21,011 nt of DNA, from assembly GCA_035695715.1 (NCBI GenBank), contig DASRRM010000225.1, positions 1 through 21,011 of the forward strand, given 5' to 3'. Positions 6,926-14,309 of the stretch are shown here, piece after piece. Positions within the stretch are counted from its first letter, which is position 1. Each line of letters begins with the position of its first letter. Made by a program: the position numbers and the translations under genes. This DNA is from RYN-428 sp035695715. GTDB lineage: Bacteria; Planctomycetota; Phycisphaerae; Tepidisphaerales; Tepidisphaeraceae. The notes below the pieces were generated by a model. That model searched no databases, was not told where the DNA came from, and saw nothing but the letters and a program-made list of their open reading frames with translations.

Positions 6926-8968
6926 TCACTCCACCTCTTTCCACTTCACGAATCCCTCAATCGCCTCATACTCGGCCAATCCCAGCTTGTCATATAGCTC
7001 GGCGGTGGCGCGGTTGCGGTCTTCGGCGCGCTGCCAGAATTCGCGCGGGTCGCTGGGACCGGGGAACAAAGCTTTGTCCTTCTGGCTCTCGTGCTTGAAG
7101 ATGGCGATGCGCTTGCGCAGCACCTCATCGGGGCTGAGGGGGACGGCCATCTCAATTTCATGCACGCCCCATTCCTGCCATGCGCCGCGGTAGAGCCAAA
7201 GCTCGCAGTGTGCCATCCATTCGCGATTTTTCAGTCGCTTGTACGCTTCCAGAATCGCGGCCAGGCAGACGCGGTGGGTCCCGTGCGGGTCGGATAAATC
7301 GCCGGCGGCGTAAATCTGGTGCGGCTGAACCTTTTCCAGCAGGTCAACGATGATTTGAATGTCCTTTTCGCTCAGCGGTTCCTTGCGAACCCGGCCGGTT
7401 TCATAAAAGGGCATGTCCAGGAAATGAATGTTCTCCGGCTTTACGCCGGAATACCGCGCGCCGGCGCGGGCTTCGGTCCGGCGGATCAATCCTTTGATTT
7501 GCTGCAATTCAGGGCTGTCCACCTGTCCCGGTTTTTTATGGCGGATGAAGTTCAGAACGTGCTGCTCAATCGCGTCGGCACGCTCCGGGCCAAGGTTAAA
7601 TGCGCGGGAAAACTCCGCCACGAAATCCGCATGGCGAACGGCCGTGTCATCCCAGACGGCAATGTTGCCCGAGGTTTGATACGCCACGTGAACATCGTGT
7701 CCCTGTTCGCACAGGCGGATGAATGTGCCGCCCATGGAGATGACATCGTCATCGGGATGCGGGCTGAAGACGACCACGCGCTTGGGGTAAATCGATTTTG
7801 CGCCGGCGGCGTCTTCGGTGGGGGCGGGACCCGGCGTTTCGCGCGCCTGGCCGACCCAGGGGTTGAAATGGGTCGGGTTGGGGACGTGGCGCATGGGATT
7901 GGCGGGCTTGCCGCCGGGCCAGCCGGTGATGGTCGATTGCAGCGATTTGAAAACTTCGATGTTGATGTCGTAGGCGCTGCCGCGATGGCTCAGAAGTTCC
8001 TGCAGGCCATGCTCGTTGTAATCTTCATCGGTGAGTTTCAGCAGCGGCTTTTTCAGAGTCATCGCCAGCCACGTCGCGGCGGTGCGCGTGGTTCGCGCAT
8101 CCCACTGCATGCTGAACTGATCGAGCGGGCCAAGCAGCCACGGCGTCTTGAAACGCGTGAGTTCCGAAGCGGCGGCGGTATCGAGAACGATGCGCGCCGA
8201 GGGATGCTCCTGAAGATAACTGGCGGCAACCGTGGAGGAGATTTCCCCTTCCACCGCCCGCCGAATTGGCAACGCCTTATGCTCGCCAAACGCCAGCAGC
8301 ACCACCGTCTTTGCCGACAGAATCGTCTCGACGCCCATGGTGATGGCTTTTCGCGGGACATTCCATTCGCCGAAGAAATCGCTGGCCGCGTCCATGCGCG
8401 TCACGCGGTCGAGGGTGATCAATCGCGTTTTGCTGTCGCGCGGCGAGCCGGGCTCGTTAAAGCCGATATGCCCGGTTCGGCCTACGCCAAGAATCTGATA
8501 ATCCAACCCGCCCGCCGCCTGCATCATGCGTTCGTATTCGACGCAAAACTGCCCGACCTTCTCCAGCGGCACGGTGCCATCGGGCACATGCGCATTTTCC
8601 GGCAGGATGTCGACATGATCGAACAGATGCTCGTTCATGAATCGCCGATAGCTTTGTAGATCATCGGGATTCATCGGCCAGTATTCGTCGAGGTTGAACG
8701 TGATGACGTTTTTGAACGACAGGCCCTCTTCCTTGTGCAGCCGAACCAGTTCGTTGTAAACGCCGGTGGGGGTCGAGCCGGTGGCCAGGCCAAGGACGGT
8801 CTTCTCCCCGCGGGCGGCTTTGAGATTGATGAGCGCCGCGATCTCCTGCGCCACGGCCTTGCTGGCCTGCGCGCTGGAGGCGTAGACGGTCACGGGGATA
8901 TGCTCCACGCCCTTAGCCAGCACGTGGGGGCCATGGGAGGGAATGACGGTGAGGGAGTTGCCGATCAT
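6926..8968 (-). CDS. nagB: Two-domain glucosamine-6-phosphate deaminase / PIG-L (LmbE) deacetylase-like protein
   Basis: 680 residues. The N-terminal NagB domain (about 25-285) has the phosphate loop ATGSTPTG (62-69), LDEYWP (93-98, with D94 matching the catalytic base) and GVGRTGHIGFNEPG (161-174, with H167 and E172). The Asp that precedes the catalytic His in E. coli NagB (D141) is Thr165 here. The C-terminal PIG-L domain (about 395-610) has SPHPDDDVISMGG (402-414), with H404, D406 and D407 as base and zinc ligands, and DPHGTH (560-565). NagB converts glucosamine-6-phosphate to fructose-6-phosphate and ammonia; PIG-L enzymes remove N-acetyl groups. The fusion could deacetylate and deaminate an amino-sugar phosphate in sequence, which is inference. 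The start is supported by AAGGA eight bases upstream and a candidate promoter (9029-9056). Confidence 0.93.
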   Translation of the reverse strand: MIGNSLTVIPSHGPHVLAKGVEHIPVTVYASSAQASKAVAQEIAALINLKAARGEKTVLGLATGSTPTGVYNELVRLHKEEGLSFKNVITFNLDEYWPMNPDDLQSYRRFMNEHLFDHVDILPENAHVPDGTVPLEKVGQFCVEYERMMQAAGGLDYQILGVGRTGHIGFNEPGSPRDSKTRLITLDRVTRMDAASDFFGEWNVPRKAITMGVETILSAKTVVLLAFGEHKALPIRRAVEGEISSTVAASYLQEHPSARIVLDTAAASELTRFKTPWLLGPLDQFSMQWDARTTRTAATWLAMTLKKPLLKLTDEDYNEHGLQELLSHRGSAYDINIEVFKSLQSTITGWPGGKPANPMRHVPNPTHFNPWVGQARETPGPAPTEDAAGAKSIYPKRVVVFSPHPDDDVISMGGTFIRLCEQGHDVHVAYQTSGNIAVWDDTAVRHADFVAEFSRAFNLGPERADAIEQHVLNFIRHKKPGQVDSPELQQIKGLIRRTEARAGARYSGVKPENIHFLDMPFYETGRVRKEPLSEKDIQIIVDLLEKVQPHQIYAAGDLSDPHGTHRVCLAAILEAYKRLKNREWMAHCELWLYRGAWQEWGVHEIEMAVPLSPDEVLRKRIAIFKHESQKDKALFPGPSDPREFWQRAEDRNRATAELYDKLGLAEYEAIEGFVKWKEVE

Positions 8969-9028
8969 GAGCCGGATCCTTGAGAAAAAGCAGGCGAGTA
9001 AGCCGCGGGGATCGAATTACTAACGCAG

Positions 9029-9056
9029 ATGATATATATTTGTTTTCGCGATGCAA
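9029..9056 (-). promoter_or_regulatory. Candidate promoter of the NagB-PIG-L gene
   Basis: On the minus strand TTGCAT (9051-9056) and TATCAT (9029-9034) are 16 bases apart, embedded in a conspicuous A+T-rich patch (ATATATAT) in otherwise G+C-rich DNA. The leader to the start codon at 8968 would be about 55 bases. Confidence 0.45.
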
Positions 9057-9097
9057 GCAGCGCGACCCAGGGTATTTTTTCCCATTAAGCGGAGAAC

Positions 9098-9403
9098 TTA
9101 TGGGTCAAATGCACGCAACAATTTTTCATCAAGCATATGCCGTCTCACTAATGATTCAGTGAGCGGCTGAAACTTACAAAAACACGCACAGTTCCGCGGT
9201 CGTGACCTGCTGGTTAACCAGAATATGAGGCCATGAAGCGATTGCGTGTATTCAAACATCTGACGTCTAACCGGATCAACCTGCGTTTTCGCGAAGTTCT
9301 CGGCCGCGCGCTTTTCCGTCTTGAGGCGCTCAAGAAGCGCGGGTAGCGGGTCGGCCGATACCGCGGCTAGGAGTTCGTCAATTTCACCGGTCGGTGAAAT
9401 CAC
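9098..9403 (-). CDS. Unknown 101-residue protein, translationally coupled to the glycosyltransferase
   Basis: The start is read as GTG at 9403-9401, which overlaps the TGA stop of the glycosyltransferase (GTGA, four bases). GAGGGG lies eight bases before the GTG. Both features point to translational coupling and argue that this is a real gene. The product begins MISPTGEIDELLAAVSADP, has a helical, charged middle, a moderately hydrophobic segment (about 50-63, including LHGLIFWLT), a cluster of Cys (CACFCK) and no recognisable domain. An 8-bp-arm inverted repeat (ATTTCACC/GGTGAAAT, about 9380-9399) falls in the first codons and could affect initiation. I do not recognise the family. The alternative is a chance open frame after the glycosyltransferase. 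Confidence 0.5.
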   Translation of the reverse strand: MISPTGEIDELLAAVSADPLPALLERLKTEKRAAENFAKTQVDPVRRQMFEYTQSLHGLIFWLTSRSRPRNCACFCKFQPLTESLVRRHMLDEKLLRAFDP

Positions 9404-10143
9404 GTTCGTTCCCCTCGACAATCCCTTCGCACTTCGTCGACGTTGTAGCGCAAATACCGGCTCTTCATCCACCTCACCGCAAACAAATCCACAAATGCCC
9501 GCAGCGCCCGATTCCGCAATCCATATTTCGCCGTCCCGGCATAGCGCTGCGAATGTTTCACCGGCACCTCCTCCACCGAATACCCGCGCAACTTCACCAG
9601 CGTCGGCAGAAAGCGATGCATCCCCTTGTAAAGCTGGATGCCTTCAAGGCAATGGCGTTTGTAGACCTTCAAACTGCTGGCCGAATCCTGGATGGTTTCC
9701 TGGCTGATCCAGTTGCGGATTCGATTGGCAATGCGCGATTGCAATTTACGCATCGGCGTGTCCTGCCGATCGCGACGCCAGCCGTTGATCATGTCCACGC
9801 CATTGAGCATCGGCAGCAACCGCGGGATTTCCTCGGGATCATTCTGCAAGTCGGCGTCGATGGTGGCAATCACCTGCCCGCGAGCCGCTCGAAAACCGGC
9901 GTCGAACGCCGCACTCTGTCCGCCATTGCGCTGCATGCGCAAAACGCGCAGCCACGGGTAAGTCGTCATGGCATCATCCAGCAGGCGGGGGGTGTTGTCG
10001 GTGCTGCCATCGTCGACGATGAGGACTTCAAAGGGTTTGCCGATCTGCGCCAGCGCAGCATTCACCCGGCGGAGCAGCTCGGCGAGCGTCTCCTGCTCGT
10101 TGTAAGCCGGTATCACCAGCGATAAATACGGATCCTCCGTCAT
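9400..10143 (-). CDS. Family 2 glycosyltransferase, dolichol-phosphate mannosyltransferase-like
   Basis: 247 residues forming one GT-A domain. Motifs in order are LSLVIPAYNEQETL (7-20), VDDGSTD (43-49, nucleotide-sugar binding), GGQSAAFDAGFRAARG (74-89), DADLQNDPEEI (96-106, with the DxD metal site D96-D98), QDSASSLKVYKR (152-163), and a basic HSQRYAGTAKYGLRNR stretch (197-212). This is the arrangement of DPM1/GtrB-like enzymes that load mannose or glucose onto a polyprenyl phosphate. Unlike GtrB it has no C-terminal membrane helices, so it would be peripheral. Donor and acceptor are unknown. A PAP2 phosphatase gene upstream on the same strand fits lipid-carrier metabolism, but 397 bp of repeats lie between them. 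Confidence 0.92.
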   Translation of the reverse strand: MTEDPYLSLVIPAYNEQETLAELLRRVNAALAQIGKPFEVLIVDDGSTDNTPRLLDDAMTTYPWLRVLRMQRNGGQSAAFDAGFRAARGQVIATIDADLQNDPEEIPRLLPMLNGVDMINGWRRDRQDTPMRKLQSRIANRIRNWISQETIQDSASSLKVYKRHCLEGIQLYKGMHRFLPTLVKLRGYSVEEVPVKHSQRYAGTAKYGLRNRALRAFVDLFAVRWMKSRYLRYNVDEVRRDCRGERT

Positions 10144-10267
10144 GGGCGAGCCATCCTACGAAGCGGGCGATTTAGATTCGAGCAGTATAGCGGGGGAGAA
10201 AATTATTTCTTCATGGGATCGTGTCACATAAAACTTCGCAGATCACAGGTCGTGACCACTCCGCCCC

Positions 10268-10382
10268 ATCCGCGTCCTCGCTTGCGCTCGTCCACGGCGT
10301 GGATTGATAATAGTCCACAGCGAAAGTCCGCCTTCACACCAACGCCATCACGCCGTGGACGAGCGACAGCGAGGACGCGGAT
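10268..10382. repeat. 34-bp-arm inverted repeat
   Basis: Bases 10268-10301 and 10349-10382 pair over 34 bp with only two adjacent mismatches (CA/AC swap), around a 47-base spacer. The outer ends are ATCCGCGTCCTCGCT and AGCGAGGACGCGGAT; the inner ends are CCACGGCGTG and CACGCCGTGG. It is a single copy within this window and differs in sequence from the other palindromes. Confidence 0.85.
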
Positions 10383-10448
10383 TCGTGTGCATGTGCTCAT
10401 AGCACAATGCGCTAAATGACCTTGCGCGATTAGGCGTTTCGAATCTTC

Positions 10449-10514
10449 GTAGGGTCCGCACCGCGGACCGTCTTATCCCATCTCAAACGGAATGGTCCGC
10501 GGTGCGGACCCTAC
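10449..10514. repeat. GTAGGG-ended palindromic (REP-like) element, copy 3
   Basis: Bases 10449-10469 and 10494-10514 are perfect 21-bp inverted repeats around a 24-base loop. The ends are GTAGGGTCC and GGACCCTAC. It lies 26 bases downstream of the PAP2 stop codon. It shares the GTAGGG/CCCTAC termini with the elements at 10-67 and 3712-3783, but its inner stem is different. Confidence 0.8.
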
Positions 10515-10540
10515 ACGAGTTGCGCAATGTCGTTTAGAAA

Positions 10541-11269
10541 TCACTTCTCTGCGACACCGCGCCCTACTGAAATATCGAAAACTCCCCGCCGCAGGACTTC
10601 GCGGGTGATCGACCAGCCCAACAGCGTTCCCAACCCCGCGCCCGCCACGACATCGCTCAGATAATGGGCGTTTTCCATAACGCGCTCGGCGGCGGTAATC
10701 AGCGCAATCGTGAAGAAAACCCACCTTCCCCGCGGCATCAGAATCCCCAGGCACATCGCCGTCGCAAAGGCCAGCGAGGCATGGCCTGATGGAAAGCAGA
10801 GCGCATTTTCCGGATCGAACAAGCCGCGAACGCCGCGTGGAAAAGGATGAAACCCGAACGGATCGACATTCCTGCCCGGACCTTTAAACGGGCGATGTCG
10901 GCCGGCGATCCATTTGATGATGCTGTACGCCAGGCCCACGGCGCCGGCGCTGAGAATCAGTGCCAGCGCCGCATGGAATCGGCGGCGGTGGAAGATTGCC
11001 AGCAGGGCGGCGATGGCGAGGGTGAACCAGAAGACGCCGGGCAGTTTCAGGACGAAGAGGAGGCGGTGCGTGAGTCGGGCGTCTTTATTCACGGGAACGG
11101 CGTCGTGAACCCATTGGGCGATGCGGCGGTCGAGGGCGAAAGCCGCGATGAGGGCGACGATCCAGAGGACGATAAAAGTCCAGCGAACATATGCACCCGA
11201 TCTGCTCACGGGGCGGGATTTTCGATTTGTGATCGGGGATTGCAAGGGAGATTTTCTAACGTTGACCAT
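10541..11269 (-). CDS. PAP2-family phosphatase, membrane-bound
   Basis: Up to 242 residues. It has about five membrane segments and all three parts of the PAP2 phosphatase signature: KWIAGRHRP (119-127, K119 and R126), FPSGH (159-163, H163) and ERVMENAHYLSDVVAG (195-210, R196, nucleophile H202 and D206). Family members dephosphorylate lipid phosphates such as undecaprenyl pyrophosphate or phosphatidate at the inner membrane. The first ~20 residues (SPLQSPITNRKSRP) look like translated repeat of the CAATCCC/AAATC type, so the real start may be a downstream codon such as GTG at 11209, just before the first membrane helix (about 29-46). Neither has a strong ribosome binding site. It lies downstream of lpdA, across a palindromic repeat. 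Confidence 0.88.
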   Translation of the reverse strand: MVNVRKSPLQSPITNRKSRPVSRSGAYVRWTFIVLWIVALIAAFALDRRIAQWVHDAVPVNKDARLTHRLLFVLKLPGVFWFTLAIAALLAIFHRRRFHAALALILSAGAVGLAYSIIKWIAGRHRPFKGPGRNVDPFGFHPFPRGVRGLFDPENALCFPSGHASLAFATAMCLGILMPRGRWVFFTIALITAAERVMENAHYLSDVVAGAGLGTLLGWSITREVLRRGVFDISVGRGVAEK

Positions 11270-11319
11270 TGCGGACGTTCAATCGACGCATCCGGCGATA
11301 CCTCGCGCTCTTAGGAATT

Positions 11320-11406
11320 AATCGCGAAATCGCGAAGCGACTTATCGGCGGCCCCGAAATCGGCGTTTTCCGTATCCGCATGGTTGTCGCTTGCGATTTC
11401 GCGATT
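11320..11406. repeat. GCGAAATCGC palindromic element, copy 2
   Basis: The arms 11320-11341 and 11386-11406 are inverted repeats differing by a single inserted G, with a 44-base spacer. The right arm is identical over 21 bases to the right arm of the copy at 230-326. It occupies the gap between the lpdA stop (11443) and the PAP2 gene. Confidence 0.8.
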
Positions 11407-11442
11407 TCTTTGAGAAAGGAGAAAGAATGCGTCCCGCGCCAT

Positions 11443-13332
11443 TCACACAATATGAATCGCCTTATGATCCGCCACGGCCGCCGCTTCCATCACCGCTTCG
11501 CTCATCGTTGGATGGGGGTGCATCGCCGAGAGAATCTCTTCTTCGGTCGCTTCAAGCGAGCGCGCCAATACCAGCTCGGCCAATAGCTCTGTCACATTTT
11601 CGCCGATCATGTGAACGCCCAGAAGTTCGCCGTATTTTTTATCGAAGATGAGCTTTACGAAGCCGGCGGTTTCGCCGGCGGCCTTCGCGCGGCCGCTGGC
11701 GGTGAAGGGGAATTTGCCGACCTTGATTTCCTTGCCGGCTTCGCGGGCCTTTTGCTCGGTGTAGCCCATGCTCGCCACCTGCGGGTGCGTGTAGGTGCAG
11801 CCGGGGATGAATTTGTAATCGATGGTGTGATGGCCAACGCCGCAAATGCGCTCGACGACGGCGACGGCTTCGTGATGGGCCACGTGGGCGAGGTCGGGAT
11901 GGCGATAGCCGCCCATCGACATATATTCCGGCCAATGCATGCTGATGCAATCGCCAACCGCCCAGACATTTTCCAGGTTGGTCTTGTACGCGTGATCGGT
12001 CTTCACCCGCTTGTTGGCTATTTCGAGTTTTGCCTCGGGCGCGGCGAGGTTTTCTATGTTGGCGGTGACGCCGACGGCAACCAGCACCACGTCGGCGTCG
12101 ACGGTCGTGCCGCCGGAGAGGGTGAGTTTCACGCCGGTGTCGGTCTTGTCGATTTTTTCGGTTTTTGTGCCGAGGTGAACGGCGATGCCGCGCGATTCGA
12201 AGGTCTTCTTAAGAACGCGCGAAACTTCCTCATCTTCGATCGGCAGCAGGTTCGGCAGAAACTCGATCAGCACGACTTGTGCGCCGACGGCGTTGTAAAA
12301 ATCCGCGAATTCGCAGCCAATCGCCCCCGCGCCGATGATGGCGATTTTCTTTGGCATGGCCGCCAGCGTCATCGCCTCGCGCGAGCCGATGATGCGCTTG
12401 CCGTCGAACGGGGCGAATGGCAATTGCGTTGAGCGCGCCCCGACGGCGATGATCACATGATCAGCCGAAACGTCCCTGGTGCCATCCTTCGTGGTCATCC
12501 GCACCTTATGGGCGGCGAGCAGCTGCCCGGTGCCGATTTCGTGCTTGACGTTGTTCTTGGAGAAGAGAAAGCCGATGCCGTTTTTCAGTTCGTCGGCAAT
12601 CTTCCGGCTGCGTCCGATGATTTTGGAAAAGTCGACCTGAATGCCCTGGAGGGTTACGCCATGTTTGCCGGCATCGTGCTTGATCTTATGGACGAACGCG
12701 CCATCTTCGAGGAGGGATTTGGTGGGAATGCAGCCCCAGTTCAGGCAGGTGCCGCCCAGGTTTTCCTTCTCGATGCACAGAACGCGCTTTTTCAATTGCC
12801 CCGCGCGAATCGCGGCGGCATAGCCGGCGGGACCGCCGCCGATGACGATGATGTCCCAGTCATATTTGACGGCGGCCTTGGCCGGGGCGGGAGATGGTGC
12901 CGGCGCGGAGGCCGGTTTTTGCACGATGGGCATTCCGGTAGCGGGCTTTGGGGCGGGGGGCGTAGCAGGGGTTTGTGGTTTTGGTGGAGCAGATCCCCGA
13001 GGAGCCGGTTCGACCGCTTCAGCGGTCGTCGAAACCGCAACAGGCGCCGATACTTTGGCGCTGAACTGTTTTTTTACGTCTTCCACCTTCTCGCTCCCGC
13101 GCGCCAGCACCGCGATCGGCGCGCCGACGGGAACCTTGTCTCCATCTTTCACCACCAACGCGGCCAGCGTGCCGTCTTCGGAGGCTTCATATTCCATGAC
13201 GGCTTTGTCGGTTTCGATTTCCGCGATGACATCGCCGAGCTTGACCTTGTCGCCTTCTTTTTTGAGCCATTTGACAAGGACGCCGTCGGTCATGGTGTCA
13301 GTCAACTGCGGCATCGTGATTTGAGCAGGCAT
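11443..13332 (-). CDS. lpdA: Dihydrolipoyl dehydrogenase (E3) with N-terminal lipoyl domain
   Basis: 629 residues. Residues 1-80 are a biotinyl/lipoyl domain with ETDKAVMEYEA (40-50), K43 being the lipoylation site. A Pro/Ala-rich swinging linker follows (about 95-155). The flavoprotein begins with the FAD motif IIVIGGGPAGYAAA (161-174), the redox-active disulfide GGTCLNWGC (193-201, C196/C201), the NAD motif IIGAGAIGCEFADF (332-345), and the C-terminal HPHPTMSE (605-612, H607 and E612). It reoxidises dihydrolipoamide of the PDH complex with NAD+. E3 proteins carrying their own lipoyl domain are known in several bacteria. GGAG lies nine bases before ATG 13332, and a candidate promoter (13363-13390) suggests transcription apart from pdhABC, from which two small modules separate it. 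Confidence 0.97.
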   Translation of the reverse strand: MPAQITMPQLTDTMTDGVLVKWLKKEGDKVKLGDVIAEIETDKAVMEYEASEDGTLAALVVKDGDKVPVGAPIAVLARGSEKVEDVKKQFSAKVSAPVAVSTTAEAVEPAPRGSAPPKPQTPATPPAPKPATGMPIVQKPASAPAPSPAPAKAAVKYDWDIIVIGGGPAGYAAAIRAGQLKKRVLCIEKENLGGTCLNWGCIPTKSLLEDGAFVHKIKHDAGKHGVTLQGIQVDFSKIIGRSRKIADELKNGIGFLFSKNNVKHEIGTGQLLAAHKVRMTTKDGTRDVSADHVIIAVGARSTQLPFAPFDGKRIIGSREAMTLAAMPKKIAIIGAGAIGCEFADFYNAVGAQVVLIEFLPNLLPIEDEEVSRVLKKTFESRGIAVHLGTKTEKIDKTDTGVKLTLSGGTTVDADVVLVAVGVTANIENLAAPEAKLEIANKRVKTDHAYKTNLENVWAVGDCISMHWPEYMSMGGYRHPDLAHVAHHEAVAVVERICGVGHHTIDYKFIPGCTYTHPQVASMGYTEQKAREAGKEIKVGKFPFTASGRAKAAGETAGFVKLIFDKKYGELLGVHMIGENVTELLAELVLARSLEATEEEILSAMHPHPTMSEAVMEAAAVADHKAIHIV

Positions 13333-13362
13333 CGAAAGAATCTCCGTAAATAAGAACGCGAG

Positions 13363-13390
13363 ATTCTAGGGGTTTATAAGGGCGAGGCAA
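13363..13390 (-). promoter_or_regulatory. Candidate promoter of lpdA
   Basis: On the minus strand TTGCCT (13385-13390) and TAGAAT (13363-13368) are separated by 16 bases, with an A+T-rich TTATAAA in the spacer. The leader to the lpdA start at 13332 would be about 25 bases. This makes independent expression of lpdA plausible despite the two modules lying between it and pdhC. Confidence 0.4.
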
Positions 13391-13499
13391 TGACCGCCGG
13401 ACCGCGGCGGGACTGTTCCCGTGCTGTTTTGGTTGATAGAATTGGAAACCGGTTGAAACGTCGTGAGATCAGCGAAGTCCCTGTCAGGCGAGGTGTACC

Positions 13500-13841
13500 A
13501 TGCCAATCACAATCACGCTGGACGATAAATTGGCCGCCGGCTTGGAATGCAGCGCCAAAAGACAACATCTGACTGTCGAGCAATTCGCGCTCAACGTTTT
13601 GAGTGAGGCGGCCGAAGACCCCGACGAGCTTTCACTGGAAGAACTGGTGAAGAAGATACAGGCGATGCCGCCAAACCCGGCGTCGATCCGGCATGCGACG
13701 GGCGACCTGGCGGCGGCGCTGCGTGCCATACCCGAAGATCCGAATTTCGATGAAGAAGCCTGGAACCGGGATTGGGCGGCAATCGAAGCCGAAATGAAGG
13801 CCGTCACCAGAGCGAATGATATCGCCGAGGGACGCGAGTGA
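13500..13841 (+). CDS. Probable type II antitoxin, VapB-like
   Basis: 113 residues. The N-terminus (PITITLDDKLAAGLECSAKR, then LTVEQFALNVLSEA) has the strand-helix-helix pattern of ribbon-helix-helix antitoxins, and the C-terminal half is acidic and Trp-containing, ending in ANDIAEGRE, as expected of a toxin-binding tail. GAGG lies six bases before ATG 13500. The stop codon is nine bases before the PIN-domain gene, the usual antitoxin-toxin order. It would bind and neutralise that toxin and repress the pair's promoter. Assignment rests mainly on gene order and general shape. Confidence 0.7.
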   Translation: MPITITLDDKLAAGLECSAKRQHLTVEQFALNVLSEAAEDPDELSLEELVKKIQAMPPNPASIRHATGDLAAALRAIPEDPNFDEEAWNRDWAAIEAEMKAVTRANDIAEGRE

Positions 13842-13850
13842 GCGGGAATC

Positions 13851-14258
13851 ATGGGCGACTATTTATTAGATACAAATCATGCAGGCACGCTTGTCACGCT
13901 GACGAACCCACTGCGACATCGTGTTCTGCAACGGCTTCAAAGAGGCGATACTTTCGCCATCACGGTTCCGGTCGTCGCGGAGACGCTCTTCGGAATCGGC
14001 TTGCTCCCTCGCGCAAAACAGAATGTCGTGGAATGGTCGGCCCTGCGGCCCAATTTTGTTTGCTACGTGCCCGACGAAGCCGATGCGGAAAGCGCTGCCG
14101 CCCTACAACGGTCACTGCGGCGGCAAGGGAGGCAATTGGAAACGGTCGACGCGTTCATCGCGATCGTCGCATTGCGATATCAGCTTGTTCTGCTCACAAC
14201 GGACAAGGATTTTGCCGCTGTTCCCAATTTGAAGTGCCAGAACTGGTTCGTGCCGTAG
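13851..14258 (+). CDS. vapC: PIN-domain ribonuclease toxin, VapC-like
   Basis: 135 residues spanning one PIN domain. It begins YLLDTNH (4-10, D7), followed by the second acidic residue in VVAETLFGI (41-49, E44), the third in ETVDAFIA (97-104, D100) and a fourth in LTTDKDFAAV (115-124, D118 with D120 near). This set of Mg2+-binding acids is intact, so the protein should be an active endoribonuclease, typically cutting tRNA or rRNA when not bound by its antitoxin. It follows the VapB-like gene by nine bases and converges on the retropepsin-like gene, whose stop is 51 bases away. Orientation is opposite to the surrounding PDH genes. Confidence 0.85.
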   Translation: MGDYLLDTNHAGTLVTLTNPLRHRVLQRLQRGDTFAITVPVVAETLFGIGLLPRAKQNVVEWSALRPNFVCYVPDEADAESAAALQRSLRRQGRQLETVDAFIAIVALRYQLVLLTTDKDFAAVPNLKCQNWFVP

Positions 14259-14309
14259 TTCGCTTAAATCGCAGCGATACCGCGACTCTGAACTCGACTT
14301 TGCCTGCGA

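Larger units (their letters stand above)
10144..10540. other. Repeat-filled gap between glycosyltransferase and PAP2 genes
   Basis: This stretch of 397 bp contains two palindromic elements (10268-10382 and 10449-10514). Apart from those I see no gene. Short open frames across it are translations of the repeats. Confidence 0.6.

Noticed and set aside
7319..8659. Long plus-strand open frame of about 446 codons
   Set aside because: It lies wholly antisense to the NagB-PIG-L gene. The minus-strand frame has clear catalytic motifs for both domains, while the plus-strand product shows no family resemblance.
11611..13353. Long plus-strand frames opposite lpdA
   Set aside because: These are shadows of the high-G+C lpdA coding sequence. 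The E3 disulfide, FAD and NAD motifs are all on the minus strand.
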